This document shows positions 10,673-23,439 of a DNA stretch of 64,000 bases, one piece after another. The stretch spans positions 60,065,443-60,129,442 of the forward strand of contig NC_080585.1 in NCBI RefSeq assembly GCF_029962835.1, read 5' to 3'. The notes under the pieces were generated by a model that was not told the origin of the DNA, did no database searches, and was given only the letters and a program-made list of their open reading frames with translations. The position numbers and the translations under genes are program-made. Source of the DNA: Magnolia sinica (Eukaryota > Streptophyta > Magnoliopsida > Magnoliales > Magnoliaceae). The stretch's first letter is position 1; the number at the start of each line of letters is the position of its first letter.

Positions 10673-11939
10673 TTTCTCAAACTCACTTTTCCGAGCAATA
10701 AAATATCACATGTCCAAGCCCTCCCAAATCTCCATGAGAGAGTTTTGTGTGTGGCCCACTTCCTAACCCTCTCATCTCCCATCTCAACCCTTCATTCTTT
10801 ATCATCTTCTGTTGATATCGAAGCCAAGGAGATCACCTTTCCAATAGACCAAGAAGATCGAATGGTGGATGCTTTATAGGCTAGATTTTCATGTTTTGAT
10901 GATGGGCCAAGTGAGGCCTACCGATTGGTGGTATGGATCTCACTTTGGACCCTAGATGTGGCCGATGTCCCACCTTGATTTTCATGATCATTCCATGATG
11001 GGGCCATTCTCCATGGACCCCATCATAATGTTTATTTTCCTTTCATGGATAGGGTCATGTATACCTTGCATTTCGGTGGAGAAAGGATCTCTACCGTTGA
11101 TTTTGATCGGTGGGCCCACATGTAATGGGACCCACTTGATGTATGTTGTAAATCATGGAAGGGAGGGCCCATAGTGTCGAGGTCCCTCCATCACTCGGTC
11201 TTTCTTACTCTCTTTCTCTCCCTCTCTTTTTCATTTTTTTTCCTATTATGTGTGATGATGTGGCCGTGTGGCCCACGCTGATGGAACCCACCATGAAGCA
11301 TGTATTTTATTCAAGTCATCTAGTAGGTGGGGCCCACCTTGAATTTGTGTTGTATGCAAACCGTCCAGTGTCCAGGGATGCTAGATGTTGCTACACTGTG
11401 AAGTGTGAACTGACATGAACTGTAAAGTAAGAATATTAGCTTTAGTTCAAAGCTTTGGGAAGTGCTGCTCATGTAGGCCCCACCTTAATGCATGAATCTA
11501 ATCCATGTCGTCCATTCCATTCCCCAGCTCATTTTAGGCGTTGAGCCGAAAAATAAAGCCAATTCGATAATCAAGCGGGCCATACCATAGAAAACTATGA
11601 TTTCTACCGTTTAAATCAGTTAGGACCTACCTTGATTTTTCTATTCGCCAAAACATACTGGATATTAGGCTCTTTTGGATGGTCTCGAGCCATGGAGTCC
11701 AATGGGTGGGTTGGATTTTCCAGATGTAGGCCACACCTAGGAAAAATCGTAAGAAAAAAAATAAAAATAAACATATTAAACAACAAGACGCTGTTGCTGT
11801 CAGCGTCTAGAGGACGTTGCAGCAAAGCAGCGTCCGCTGCTAGACGTAGGGTCCGTGGGCCGTACTACAGGCCCCATCGTGATGTGTGCCGTACATCAAC
11901 ACTGTGCATTTGTTGGGTCCCTTAAGGCAGTGGGCCACC

Positions 11940-12500
11940 CCAAAAATCAGCCGTATGTGGACTCAGGTGACCCACATCACATGGAATAGTGAGGATTGAA
12001 CGTCTACCATTAAAACCCTTTTTGGGTTGACATGAGTTTTGGATCTGTATGAAATTTATTTTTCCTCTCTATCTGAGTCTGTGTGACCTTATTTACAGAT
12101 TGGATGGCAGTAAACATTATGGTGGGCCCCCACATGGGACCCACTGGTGTGTGTATTGTATTCACACCTTCCATCATGTGGACCCCCCATCATGAGGTAT
12201 GTGCTTTATCTATGCTGTCCATCCCTATGGGACCCACCATGATGCATGTGTTGCATCCAAACCGTCCAACCATTTTGAAAGATAATTTTAAGGCTTGAGA
12301 CAAAAAATAAGACAGATCTAGGATCAGGTGGACCACATTACAGAATACAGTGGATTTGAACGTCCACCATTAAACCCTTGGGCCACCAAGTTTGGACCAT
12401 TATGATATTATTTTTCCTCTAAATCCAGGTCTTCGTGACCTTATGAATAGATTGGATGGGAAATGAACCCTATGATGGGGCCCACTAGAATTTAACCATG
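11940..12500 (+). repeat. 360-bp spaced duplication inside unit A
   Basis: Two copies lie exactly 360 bp apart: GAACGTCTACCATTAAAACC ends the motif near 12018, and GAACGTCCACCATTAAACCC recurs from 12358. Both copies continue with TTTTTCCTCT, then GTGACCTTAT and AGATTGGATGG. The same module type recurs in the MITE at 48.2 kb. Confidence 0.7.
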
Positions 12501-12603
12501 GAAATCATTATCACCACGGTTAGATATGATATGGTCCAGTTGATCTTTTGATATGGTTCATTTTTATATAATACTTCATATGGATTTTCTAAAAATGGAT
12601 GAG

Positions 12604-12720
12604 TTGGGCTTGGCCCATTTGATTCAGCCAATTGGTTTGGCCCATTTGATTCGACCAATTAGTTCGGCCCATTGATCGGCCCATTTAAATCAGCCCATTG
12701 ATTTGGCCCATTTGATTAAG
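12604..12720 (+). repeat. Short tandem array of GGCCCATTTGATT units
   Basis: The core GGCCCATTTGATT(C/A) with linkers such as AGCCAATTGGTTT repeats about five times with drift. Unit B has GGGCC(T/A)CAT-rich repeats in its corresponding part (about 15900-16177). Confidence 0.65.
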
Positions 12721-14072
12721 GATTCCACCGTAATGTATGTAATGATGTTTTTGGTAGTTATGCCCTGAGAGCAATGATGGTTTAACGTCCACATTGTAAG
12801 AGCAATGATGGTTAAATGTCCGCTTTGTAACTCTCCCTGGGGCCCATTGTTAGGCTCATACTTGTAGTGTGTAGGCCATTTAGGCTCATCTTAGTTACGA
12901 ACAAGAATCCATCGCCATATAACATGTTTAGTATAGTTCCATGATTCATGATCATACGCATCATATGTATGCTTGATATGAGAAGTGACTGATCATAGCA
13001 TATGTCTTCAGGCAGATTGTTTATGGGCTCCTGGTTAGGCGGTGTTGCCCTACATGAGTGCATGATACGCGCAAGATTGTTGAATGACTGGATAGTGTGA
13101 TTAATGCATCTCGCATTGTGTGACATGATTACTATACGCCCTTGCGACATCAAGGACGTAGCCTCCATAGGCGTATTGTGGTTGGCAGGATTGGATACCG
13201 AAAATCTTGTTCTACATGGGGTACTATAGATATCCCTGGGTGAAAGTCCCTAAACCCTTATTGTACTAGGAGGTTGCTCCAACGTCTAGACCGAGTGGGT
13301 GCATGAGCGCTGAGTATCGATTACCAGAAGGCCACACTTTTCACTATGTCATAGTCGGTTGGAATGGGGTGCGGCCTTACCCATCCGAGAGGAGGGGGCA
13401 AAGCTAGGTTGAGTTTGACCAGCTCGAGGAATGGGTCCGCTATCGACGAATCGAGTCCGATATTGGCAGGCAGATAGTGAGGTCTTTTCCACTCACCTTA
13501 TTGCGCGCAATGGGGCGGCAATCTGGTTGGAGTGTACAAGACCCCGGTGATATTCTAGAGTTGAGCTGTATTGATATGTGGACTTAGATGAGGATTGATA
13601 TACTTGGTTTACATCTTGCATCGCATGACCTTGGTATAGCCGACATCATTCATGCTTTGCATCGTATGACCTTGGTATGGCTAATAATATTCATAGATTC
13701 ATCAGCATATCCCGCATTACTCTGATATTGCATAATTATATTACTACATTGCGCACATACTTCCACCCCCTCTAAGATTTCCATAAGCTTATGCATGACC
13801 GTTGCATGTAGGTGACTTTGGACAGCAGCAGCACTGAGGAAGGAGCGCTTAGCAGATCATCTTGGAGTTTTTTGTCTATTATCATTATATTTCCCTTTAT
13901 GCTCATTGTACTTATAAGTTTTTGATTATAGTGGAATGTGATGGAGTTTTTAGTTGTTGTTTGTGGGTTATGCTTATTACGAATCAAACTAATGTTGAAA
14001 ATCCTCCTCATAGCATCCCAAGATGGGAACCTGACGAATGGGCGCTGGGAGCTGAGAATGGGGTACTACGAA

Positions 14073-14138
14073 GGCTGTCGGTGCCAGATTCAGTGATCAA
14101 GCATTTGTGAGCTTAGTTTTCGAGTTTGGGGTGTGACA
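14073..14138 (+). repeat. Right terminal inverted repeat of unit A and spacer of a giant palindrome
   Basis: This is the inverted partner of 10081-10150. It also forms the 66-bp centre of a palindrome: GGGGTACTACGAA at 14060-14072 and TTCGTAGTACCCC at 14139-14151 are exact reverse complements, and homology continues outward on both sides. Confidence 0.75.
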
Positions 14139-16177
14139 TTCGTAGTACCCCATTCTCGGCTCCCAGTGCCCATATGCCAGATTCCGATCCTGGGATCCTA
14201 TAAGGAGGATTTTCAATATATACATTTATCTTGTAAGAAGCATAACCACAAGTTTACCCAAATCACAAAGGCAACATCATCATCACATATCCGCTAATAT
14301 AAACAGTTGATTACAATGCTGAAAGGAAAATATACATATATCAAAAATCAAAGCTCCAAAAGACCGTTGCACGCTTTAAGCTCAACGATGCTACGACCTA
14401 ACACCATCTGCATGCATCTATCATGCATAAACTTATAGAAATCTTAGAGGGTGGTGTAAGTGTGTGTGCAAGATAAGTGCTAAGTATGCCATATTTTAGA
14501 AATGCGAAAACATGCTGGTAAGTCCATAAATACTATTAGCCTTATCCAGACTATGTGATGTAAAAAGATAATAAGCCAATATCATATACTGAGAAAACAA
14601 TGTAGATCAGCTATGCAATGCAGAGACATAGTAAACCAAATATCATATACTGAGGATACAATGCAATATGCAAATCCTGACGAGTCGACGAATGCCGTCA
14701 ACCTCATTTAGGCCATATAAATGTAGAAATGTAGCAATCCAGAATACCATATGTCGCGGATGTAATGCAATATGCGGTGCGAATGAAATGACCAAGTTGG
14801 AGTGTAAAGTTAGGATAATAGTATGTAGTATCACAGGCTATGAGGTCCATCATAAGGGACTTCTATCCAAACTAGTCCCATAACTAAATTTGGATAGATA
14901 GACTCAATGTGGTAAACTCTTGACCTCAGGTTAGTCGCGCGCCCCAACAAAATCCTGGCCATTGCAAAGGTACACATATCAATTAGTTGTGCACCACCAG
15001 CCCAAGTGGATGGTGAATGAATAAAAGAATGAGTAAAATGTTGAGTATGCAACTCCTGCTCAATAAGTTCACATATCAGTACTGTACATCTCTGAGATCA
15101 TCACCGAGGTCTAGTACATTCTACATGCGATCGCCGCCCACTGGACACGCAACCATGCAAGTGGAAGAGACCTTACTATCCGCCTGGCCAGTAATTAGCC
15201 AATATCCATCCGAAACGTCGATAGCGGACCCATTTACGAGCTGGTCAAACTCAACCTAGCTATGCCCCCTACCCTCGGGCGGATAAGGCCACACCCCCTT
15301 TCAACCGACCACGACACAGTGGGAGACGTGGCCTACTGGTATTCAACACTCGAGGGCTCATTTATCCACTTGGTCTAGATGTTGGAGCGTCTGGTGGCCA
15401 CAGAGGTTTAGGAACTTTCACCTAAGGACATCTATGGCACCCCATGTAGAAAAAGATTTTCGGTGTCCCATTTGGCCATCCACGATATGCCTGTGGAGGC
15501 CACGGCCCTGATGTCGCTAGGGCATACAGTAGTCATATCCCAAAATCTAAGATGTATGAGTCACACAGTCCAATCATGTATCAATCCTGCGCATACCGTG
15601 CGCTCATGTGGGGCGACTCCACCTATTAGGGAGTCTTATAAACAACCTACCCTACGACATATGCAATAGTCATCCACATCTCATAACAAACGTGCAGATG
15701 ATGCGTATGAGCATGTATCATGATGTTATGCTGTCACATACTCATAATCAGTAACGATAACCGGCATCGATAATCGACATCAACAATCAGCCTCAATAAT
15801 CTGCCTAACAAAGGGCCTAAGGGAAGGTCACAATGTGGACATTTAACAATCATTGCCCATCAATGTGGACATTTAACCAACATTGCTCCCAAGGAGTGGC
15901 CTTCATAGGGCTAAACATATAGTGGGCCCATGGTCTCACACAAGGGCCTTATACACAATATAATGGGCCACATACAATCTCAATGGGCATCATATAATCA
16001 TAATGGGCCTTACCATATGAGCCTCACATATCACAATGGACCGCATCACATGGGCTTCATATATAACACATCGGGCCTCGTCATATGAGCCTTATATACA
16101 TCAATGGGCCGCAACAATGGGCCTCATAAATGCCAAGTGGGCTACATCAATGGGCCATACTAATGGGCCTCATAAAC
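14139..16177 (-). repeat. Unit B, first part: inverted homologue of unit A
   Basis: Read on the minus strand this follows unit A: GTACTACGAA end, CCACCCTCTAAGATTTC, the block around 15200-15480 against 13150-13450 of A, and a duplicated 30-bp unit near 15833-15891 matching one near 12764-12825. Identity looks like roughly 80-85 percent by eye near the junction. The stretch 15900-16177 is a drifted array of GGGCCTCAT/GGGCCACAT units. Unit B is cut at 16177 by the Tekay element and resumes at 41821. It has no coding sequence. Confidence 0.65.
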
Positions 16178-19100
16178 TGTAATGTCTCGAAAAAATCCGT
16201 ACAAAGACCCGAGTACCACCTCAGGCAGAAATCACTATGAACCGAATTTTGTAGAAATTAGACGAGAATTAATTAAGGACTAAACTAAATTAATCAGTGA
16301 ATTAGCTTGAACCACTATCTATACAAATGGAAAGACCCAAAACTATTAAAATCACTAACCCAACATTACTTAAAAACCTAGGAGCAATCTCAAAACCCAG
16401 TTGCTCTCGGGAGCACATCGAAACTCCGTATCGGACCTAGACCGCACGTCGAAAGTCCAATGACCACAAAACTATAAGGTTATGACCGTCTTTTTGGGCT
16501 TGACAACCATCATGGGAATCAAGCCCAAATAGTACCCAGAAATGTACAACTTCAGCCCTGAGCGAAGTATATGAGAAACACAAATATCTTTAGAAAATGA
16601 ACCAAAACTTAAGTGAATTGGGCCGTTCACTTGCGGGCAAAATTGAAGGTTTCAGACCATCAATTTCTAACCAAACTATACCCTTGGATCAGGGAAATTT
16701 CCCCGCACATATTGGTATACTTTTGGCCCTGATCGAGTGACAATGATCGTTGAACTGACATGGGTCCTCCACAATTGATCGGCCTATCCAAATGCGCTGA
16801 AATCACATCCTGACCTAGATCCATTGTCAGGGAACTTACTCTATAACATAGACAGGTAATGGACCTCCAAATGAGCCCCATTTATCAGAAATAGTTACCC
16901 TTTGGCTATAACCTAAGTATACCATGGCCCTGGGGCCATTGACATCATTTTTGAGCCTATATAAGGCCCTTAATCTACCCCACCCCTCTCTCATACGAAT
17001 TTGCTCAAACCCTAGGTGAGAGAAGAGAGAAAAGAGGAGAAAAGAGAGAGGAGAAGAGTGAGAGGCAGGGGGATCGTGGTGGTGTTTCTCTTCCATGACT
17101 ACATGCACTAGATCGCCTCTTTATTATGCTACACGACCTATTCCGACTTCGATTTGGTTAAGGACTCTTACACTAATCTTGTTTTAGGAATCTAAATAGG
17201 GGGATCTACGAATAACTAACCTATTTCTTTGCTTAGGTGTCCAACGTTCGGTTTACAGGAATATAGTGTTCGAATCGAGTTCGAAACGAGAAATCTGACG
17301 AAAGGTGCAGACTATAAACGTTTAGGTTATGGTTTTCAAGGCTTTCAATGTCAGCAATGATTTATGTCTGATCGGATTACTGCCATATGATCTTAGTTAC
17401 GATGTATTCGATAAATTATACATGCGTGTGAACTATGTGAATAAATATGCATTCCATGTGTTTGTTGAAATGTTTAAATGAAATTGCAATTATGATTTGT
17501 GCTTGCCATGACTATTAATCTAGAATACATGTTTGTTGTATGTATGACAACTCCTTTATGAAAGGATTTGCCATAATATATGCTGTAACTAATTTATTTC
17601 ATGTATGTAGAAATGTGTAGTCTAAGTGTTTGATAAAATGTCTAAATGAGAAATTGCTTGATAAATTATAGTTAATGAGGGTGTTGAGATAGGATTCTCA
17701 ACTACCTTATCAATATTTATAGTTTCCTTCATGTAATCTAAATTGCTACTACGTGATTTATGGATGAAATGCATATGTATAATAACATGCTCAATGTGTT
17801 TGTTAAAATGCTCAAATGGGATTTATATTTGAATTATTTGTTAAATGCTGTTTTGACTATCACATGTGAATACCTATTGTATTTGAGTATAATTAGGACT
17901 AATACGTAGTCCAGGCAATTGGTAACGGCTCTCGATTGAGTGGCCGAACTAGTCTCGCCACATTGGATAAGTTCGATGAATCCGAGTCATACGGTGATTG
18001 TCGACAGTGGTTAGGTCATGTGGAGTGCTTATGCGCTCCATGTCAATTAATTCATCATGCGCTCGTACCAATTGAATTTATCAAATAACTCGATTGGCCT
18101 ATTGTGTGTTTACCATGTATGGACACTACTGCTTGAATCTAAGATACCACTTACCAATGTAAAACTCATCTCAACCATGGTGGTGTATGGGACACCATGG
18201 TTGAGCTGTCGGCCTATGTTGGGGTTACAAGCCTCCTCGTAGTGACCAATGAGCAACCCAAACTCGTGAGTCAAATATGGTGGTGTATGAGACACTGTAT
18301 TCGAGCTGTCGGCCTACGTTCAGGTGATGAGCTTCCTGTAGTGACCTCGAGTATAATCAATTGAACTTACCCATCCACTGCTTTCATTAGGGGTGATGCC
18401 CTATAACTTGCCTATCGTATGTGATTAACTAGGATTGACAACCTTAGATGGATCTCTGTTTGGGTAAATGATATAAAGGGAGGTACCTTAGCTTCTCGAA
18501 TCCACTGTATGAATAAGCTTAATTAAGAACTTGGCTAAGACGACCATACACCACATTGAATGTGCTTTGGCGAGAAAGCGCATGTTTAGGGAGTTTGCTA
18601 TGCGCGATCGTTAGATGAAGTCACTAAGGGAGTGCAGGTGAGGGCATGCATCATTACCGTATATCATCCCCACAATAATAAAAGTAGTTAGAAATGATTA
18701 TTGTACTACTTTATCATTACTGCTTGAATGAATTGATAACCTATTAACCTTTGCCTTATAGTACCACTGAGTTGATCACTCACTTTCACTATGGGACGAT
18801 GTTTTAAAACACCAACCAGACCCTATTTTAGATGTAGGTTATGGCAAGGCTTACGCGACAGAGTTAGATTTCTTAGACGAGGAGGAGTTCTCCTACGTGC
18901 AGCTCTCAGGTGGGTCTATGTAGACCTAGAGCTGCATTGCTGGGATTACAGGGCTACAAATTAGTTGGACGTTTACACTTGATATTTTATAAATTTTGGA
19001 ACAATACATGTACATATTTACCCTGGTGACATACTCATACTCTGGGGATTTAAAAACACTTATATACTTTATATATCTATCTCAGTCTTCCACTTGCTTA

Positions 19101-19264
19101 ATTTAATTATCTCTGGAGTATGATATGCTGATTTAGTATAATCCCACTCATGTTTAATACATTAATATGGACAACATTTAAACATCATTATCTATGTTGC
19201 ATAAGTGATGCGTTGGATCTCGGGAGTTGAGCTTTGCTTGACCCTCGGAGTTCGAGGCATTACA
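16178..19264 (+). repeat. 5' LTR (3.1 kb) of the Tekay-like element
   Basis: It begins TGTAATGTCTCG and ends CGAGGCATTACA. It aligns with 35859-41820 from end to end, except for the copia insertion and about 140 bp lost there. A TATA box lies at 16958, followed by a CT/GA-rich leader. Confidence 0.92.
16958..16964 (+). promoter_or_regulatory. TATA box of the 5' LTR
   Basis: CCTATATAAGGCCC occurs about 780 bp into the LTR and is conserved in the 3' LTR at 39475. It precedes a CT-rich, then GA-rich leader. Confidence 0.65.
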
Positions 19265-19280
19265 AGTTAGTATTAGAGCA
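19265..19280 (+). other. Primer binding site of the Tekay-like element
   Basis: AGTTAGTATTAGAGCA follows the LTR end directly. It is a diverged form of TTGGTATCAGAGC, the initiator-Met tRNA site used by plant chromoviruses. Confidence 0.65.
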
Positions 19281-19726
19281 TGATTTGGATTAAACTGGAC
19301 CTGGGTTATGGTAATATGACGCACTCTGACGCATTTTGACTTAAGAGGGGTGATAAAACGTAGAAATGATCTTAGGATCCCAAGTTTCACCGACGGGCAA
19401 AACTGATAGTTGACATGTAACCTGTATGCATCTGAGATCATATGAAATGATCTCAATTCCTTTTTAGACCGTCAATCGATGGGTTTAATCTATTAGTCGG
19501 CGAATTCCAAACTTGAAGCACACTAAAAGGCGTGAAAATGTGTAAGATGGACTGAAAAAATGCATCTCATGGGCATGGGAGTCCAAACCGTAATACAGTG
19601 GGACCTAGGGGGTATCCTGCACATTTTCGGCACCCCAGGAGGGGGTTGCCACCGCCGTCAGTCCAGGGAGGGCGCGTTTTAATTAGGCTTATTCATACAG
19701 CAGGTAGGGAGGGTGGAGCCACCACC

Positions 19727-19933
19727 TACCAAGGCTAGTACAGTCCAGGGAAGACAGCTACCGCACTGAGACAGGAGGTCAAGGAGACCCAGGCCGAATT
19801 GAAGCAAAAGCTTGAAGAGAATCAAGCTTACCTGAAACAGAAATGCAAGAAGATGTCTCGCACCCTGAAGGCCCTCCTATGCTATATGAAGGATAAGGGT
19901 GCGCCTCCACCTTCACCAGAGTCAGAGGATTAG
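19727..19933 (+). pseudogene. Leader reading frame with a coiled-coil look, upstream of gag
   Basis: A frame without a start codon reads LRQEVKETQAELKQKLEEN, then KCKKMSRTLKALL and ends PPPSPESED before a TAG at 19931-19933. The heptad-like charged pattern suggests a coiled coil. It lies in the leader between the primer site and the gag ATG at 20221. It may be a remnant of the gag N-terminus or a separate leader ORF. I recognise no domain. Confidence 0.4.
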
Positions 19934-20220
19934 ACTTATGTTGCAGTTGTCTGTTGGTTTGCTTTGTTTCTTGCTTTCTATGTAATAGCCTTGGTAGGCT
20001 TAGTTATATGTTAGAGTAGTTGGTGTGAAAATTTTACTAGATTAGCTCACATGCATCTTCTGTCATGATTCATGTAATATTATATCTCATGTATTGTGGC
20101 AATTTTTGGTTAAATGGAATGCATGAAGCTCTTTTGAATTGGAATGTGTAAAATGTTTGGGAAATTGAGTAATATTATTCTAAGTCTCACACATATTACA
20201 CCCTATGTTGTATATAGGGA

Positions 20221-21438
20221 ATGCCTCTAAAAACCACTTGGAATATGACACGTCTTGCACTTGACGGATTGATTGACGATGTACCTCCCCTAAGTGATAG
20301 CCATACGGACCCCAGCTTGGGCCCAGATAGTGATATAATGTCGGATTCATAGCTGGCCACTGGCCCCACTAATGGGCCAACACCTTGTGCACCACCAGTT
20401 TCAGAACAGAACTGTGCGTCTACGTCGACGCCACACATACCTCAGTTGGCTCCTCCTCCTAATAGGTTGGAGCAGATGATGTTTTTTATAAGCAGCAGCA
20501 ACAGTTTTTTACCATTATTATGGGGGCTATTGCCCAGAACATGAATATGGTCCCGCCCGCACCACCTGTGTAGCCTGCTGGGAATATGAATACCAACGGT
20601 CTATTTAAATGCTTCCAGCATTTCCGTCCTCCTACCTTTGCGGGTACTCACCGACCCAAGGAGGCTGAATACTGGTTAGATCATATATCCAAGATGCTAA
20701 AGCCATTGCATTGTACTGAGGTAGAGCAAGTGGAACTTGTGACCTATATGTTCGAAAGGAGGCTAGTCTCTAGTGGGACAGCATCCTACGAACAGTTCCC
20801 ACTGGATACGTGTGGACATGAGACGCATTTCAGACCTACTTTGAGGGGAAGTACTTCCCCCTCACTTACCATAATGAAAAGGAGTGTAAGTTTCTTCACC
20901 TCTGATAGGGAGGAATGACCATGGCTAAGTACGAGAACCGCTTTGCGGAGTTGGCCAGATATGCTCCTTTGATCTTAGCAAACGAGCCGATCAGAATGCG
21001 ACGATTTTCTGAGGGTCTGCGGCCCGATATCCGCATGAAGATGTGTTGCGTTAGTATTCCCAATTATGCTGAGTTAGTGAACATGTCCCTACGAAATGAG
21101 CAGGATGAAGACAGACTGTCTCATACACGTATGCGCATGGGCCCGAGGCCACGACCTGATTTGCCGAACCGACCATTCCTTGGTAAGAGGCCACGTGCCG
21201 ATTCGCCTCCCAGGCTTATGGCTCCACAGACCCAGCTGAGGCGATCAAATTTGTGGTGCACCTACTGTAAGAGGATGGGCCATATTGACACTTATTGTTT
21301 TACTAAGATGAGGGACAATAGCTTTATGCCACCTCAAAAGATCAACCGTCAGTTACCATAAGCTATATCAGCCCCACCTCTACGATCGACACCATTAGCA
21401 CAACCATTCTACCGACCACCTGTACCTCGAAGTAGGCC
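20221..21438 (+). pseudogene. Tekay-type gag
   Basis: The ATG at 20221 starts MPLKTTWNMTRL, followed by a Pro/Ser-rich stretch with a stop near 20347 and a frameshift near 20484. The conserved capsid part follows from about 20586 (FRPPTFAGTHRPKEAEYWL). A further frameshift near 20900 leads to MAKYENRFAELARYAP and EGLRPDIRMKM. A CCHC knuckle lies at about 21260-21300 (CTYCKRMGHIDTYC), the nucleic-acid binding part of the nucleocapsid. At least one stop and two frame changes make it non-functional. Confidence 0.85.
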
Positions 21439-21499
21439 ACCTTAATGACCTATGACAGCACAACCGAATCATTCACAATAAACACTTATACATGCGCTT

Positions 21500-21913
21500 G
21501 CAGCTGAAGCATCCAAGTCAGCTACAACGATACTATTACCTTTCGAAGTCACTGCCCACATACAAGGTACACCCATATTTCTATTGGTGGATACCGGGTT
21601 AACCATTTCAATAATATCATGCGCAGTAGTCAAGCGACTAGTGCTAGAAACTACTCTTATGATTGGGGTGAGAATCCTTACCACCACAGGGATGTTCTCA
21701 GACGTTACCAAGATTTGTAAGGATTGCTCGATAGACTTAGGAAGCAGATCAGTACTTGTTGACATGATTGTTACCCCACTATGTCATTACGATGTCATCC
21801 TTGGTATGAATTGGCTCACCGAGATGGAGGCAGAAATCGACTGCGAGACTAGACTGGTGACAGCCTACGGGCCTGAAAACACAACCTTTACTTTCCCAGT
21901 TCAGGTCAGTTGA
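21500..21913 (+). pseudogene. Retroviral-type aspartic protease
   Basis: The active site reads VDTGLTISII from about 21587, against DTG(S/A)T in intact relatives. The flap-distal motif YDVILGMNWL lies near 21791-21820. The frame stays open from 21584 to 21913, so this domain is less damaged than its neighbours. It would cleave the Gag-Pol polyprotein. Confidence 0.85.
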
Positions 21914-21940
21914 CACTACCGCATTAGTTGTTATGCTACC

Positions 21941-22709
21941 TTGCTAGAAAATGTTGATGTTCCATCACTTGGAGACATGCCTATAGTCCAAGATTTCATG
22001 GATGTGTTTAGGACGATACCTGGACTAACTCTTCGGTGCGAGATCGACTTTACTATCGACCTTGTGCCTACTGTGACACCCATTTCTCTACCGACGTACT
22101 GCATGCCTCCCTATGAAATGGAGGTTTCATACAACCGAGTGTATCTCCTTGGAGAGCACCTGTATTATTTGTAAAGAAGAAGGACGAATCACTACGGTTG
22201 TATATTGATTATCGCAGGCTGAATCACGTCATGATCAAGAAGAAGTATCCTCTGTCTAGAATAGATGACCTGTTTGAACAGTTGAAGGGGGCACAATATT
22301 TCTTTAAGATCGACCTGCAGTCTGGGTATAATCAGTTGCACGTCAGAGATGAAGACATGTAGAAAATAACATTCAGAACCAGTTTTGGGCACTATGAATT
22401 CCTTGTGATGTCATTTGGGCCTACAAATGCACTGATTGTGTTCATGGACCTCATGAACCGAGTGTTTCGGCCGTATCTATACCGATTCGTCATCGTGTTT
22501 ATAGATGACATCCTGATATACTCCAAGAGTCGAAAGGATCACGAAGAACACCTGCGAGTAGTCTTCGATACTCTCAGAAAGAATCAGTTATTTGCTCAGT
22601 ACCGAAAATGCGACTTCTGGAAGGAAGAGGTCAAGTTTCTAGGACACGTAGTGTCTAAGGAATGTATCACCGTGGACCTTGCTAAGGTGAGCGCAGTTCA
22701 GGACTAGGA
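21941..22709 (+). pseudogene. Reverse transcriptase
   Basis: The N-terminal part is DFMDVFRTIPGL (about 21992), with a stop or frame change near 22175. Next come LYIDYRRLN, then [13 protein letters not shown] (about 22300) and a TAG near 22360. The catalytic motif [10 protein letters not shown] lies at about 22498-22527, so the Asp pair is intact. Downstream FLGHVVS marks the thumb. A stop at 22707-22709 separates it from RNase H. Confidence 0.9.
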
Positions 22710-22731
22710 GCAACTCAGTTCAGTTATTGAA

Positions 22732-23290
22732 GTGAGTAGTTTCCTCGGCCTTGTAGGCTACTATCGCCGATTCATTAAAGATTTTTCTAAGATAGCTAGA
22801 CCATTGTCTCAGCTCACTAGAAAAGATCTTAAGTTCGCCTGGAATGAGAAATCAGAAGCAGCCTTTCAGGAACTGAAGGAAAAGTTGACATCTGCACCCA
22901 TGCTAATATTGCCAGAGCAAGGGGTCGGATATACGATATACACCAACGCGTCTCGTATTGGTTTGGGTTGTGTTCTTATGCAAAGGGACAGAGTGATTGC
23001 CTATGCATCGCGACAGTTGAGGAAACATAAAGAAAACTACCCCACGCATGACCTAAAATTGATAATAGTTATCTTTGTATTAAAGCTCTGGAGACATTAC
23101 CTTTACGGAGAGGAGTTCGAGCTCTTTTGCGACCACAAAAGCCTCAAGTACATATTCACGCAAAGAGACCTGAATATGAAGCAGCGACATTGGATGGAAA
23201 CCTTGAAAGATTTCAAGTTTAAGGTCTCCTACCACCTTGGCAAGGCTAACCTTGTGGCCGATGATAGAATTTGCGGCTCTGCTAATGATA
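22732..23290 (+). pseudogene. RNase H and connection domain
   Basis: [20 protein letters not shown] opens the domain. The catalytic motif reads [10 protein letters not shown] at about 22936, where intact relatives have YTDAS, so the first catalytic Asp is Asn. [20 protein letters not shown] and the [13 protein letters not shown] motif (about 23128-23166) are clear. The reading frame passes about 220 codons and then runs into out-of-frame sequence. It would degrade RNA in RNA-DNA hybrids. Confidence 0.88.
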
Positions 23291-23439
23291 GAAGAATAGA
23301 ATATGGTGGAGCTCATGCGAGACTTCGAACAGAAGCTTACAGTAGAGGAGCCATTCGAGAGCGTCGGACACATCCACATATAGCCACTTATTGATGACCG
23401 AATCATTGTGGCTCAGAAAGAAGATGAACTATTAATAAA

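Larger units (their letters stand above)
10081..14138 (+). repeat. Unit A: 4.06-kb solo-LTR-like repeat with long inverted ends
   Basis: The unit starts TGTCACGCCCC and ends GGGGTGTGACA, the TG...CA style of long gypsy LTRs. It has no pol-like coding sequence. The outermost 66-70 bp are inverted copies of each other. Inside are CT runs, GTGGGCCCACC-type modules, a 360-bp duplication and a repeat array around 12.6 kb. The part at 12780-14072 is homologous, inverted, to 14139-15870, and the part at 10151-11250 to 44167-43560. The likeliest reading is a solo LTR of a Tekay/Del-like element. The 5 bp on either side do not match (ACCAC and TTCGT), so no target duplication supports a simple solo LTR. 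Confidence 0.6.

Noticed and set aside
12812-13168. 118-codon minus-strand frame in unit A
   Set aside because: Lies inside a repeat. I see no domain and no sign that the frame is kept in the homologous part of unit B.
22192-22392. Minus-strand frame over the Tekay RT
   Set aside because: Shadow of the sense-strand reverse transcriptase.
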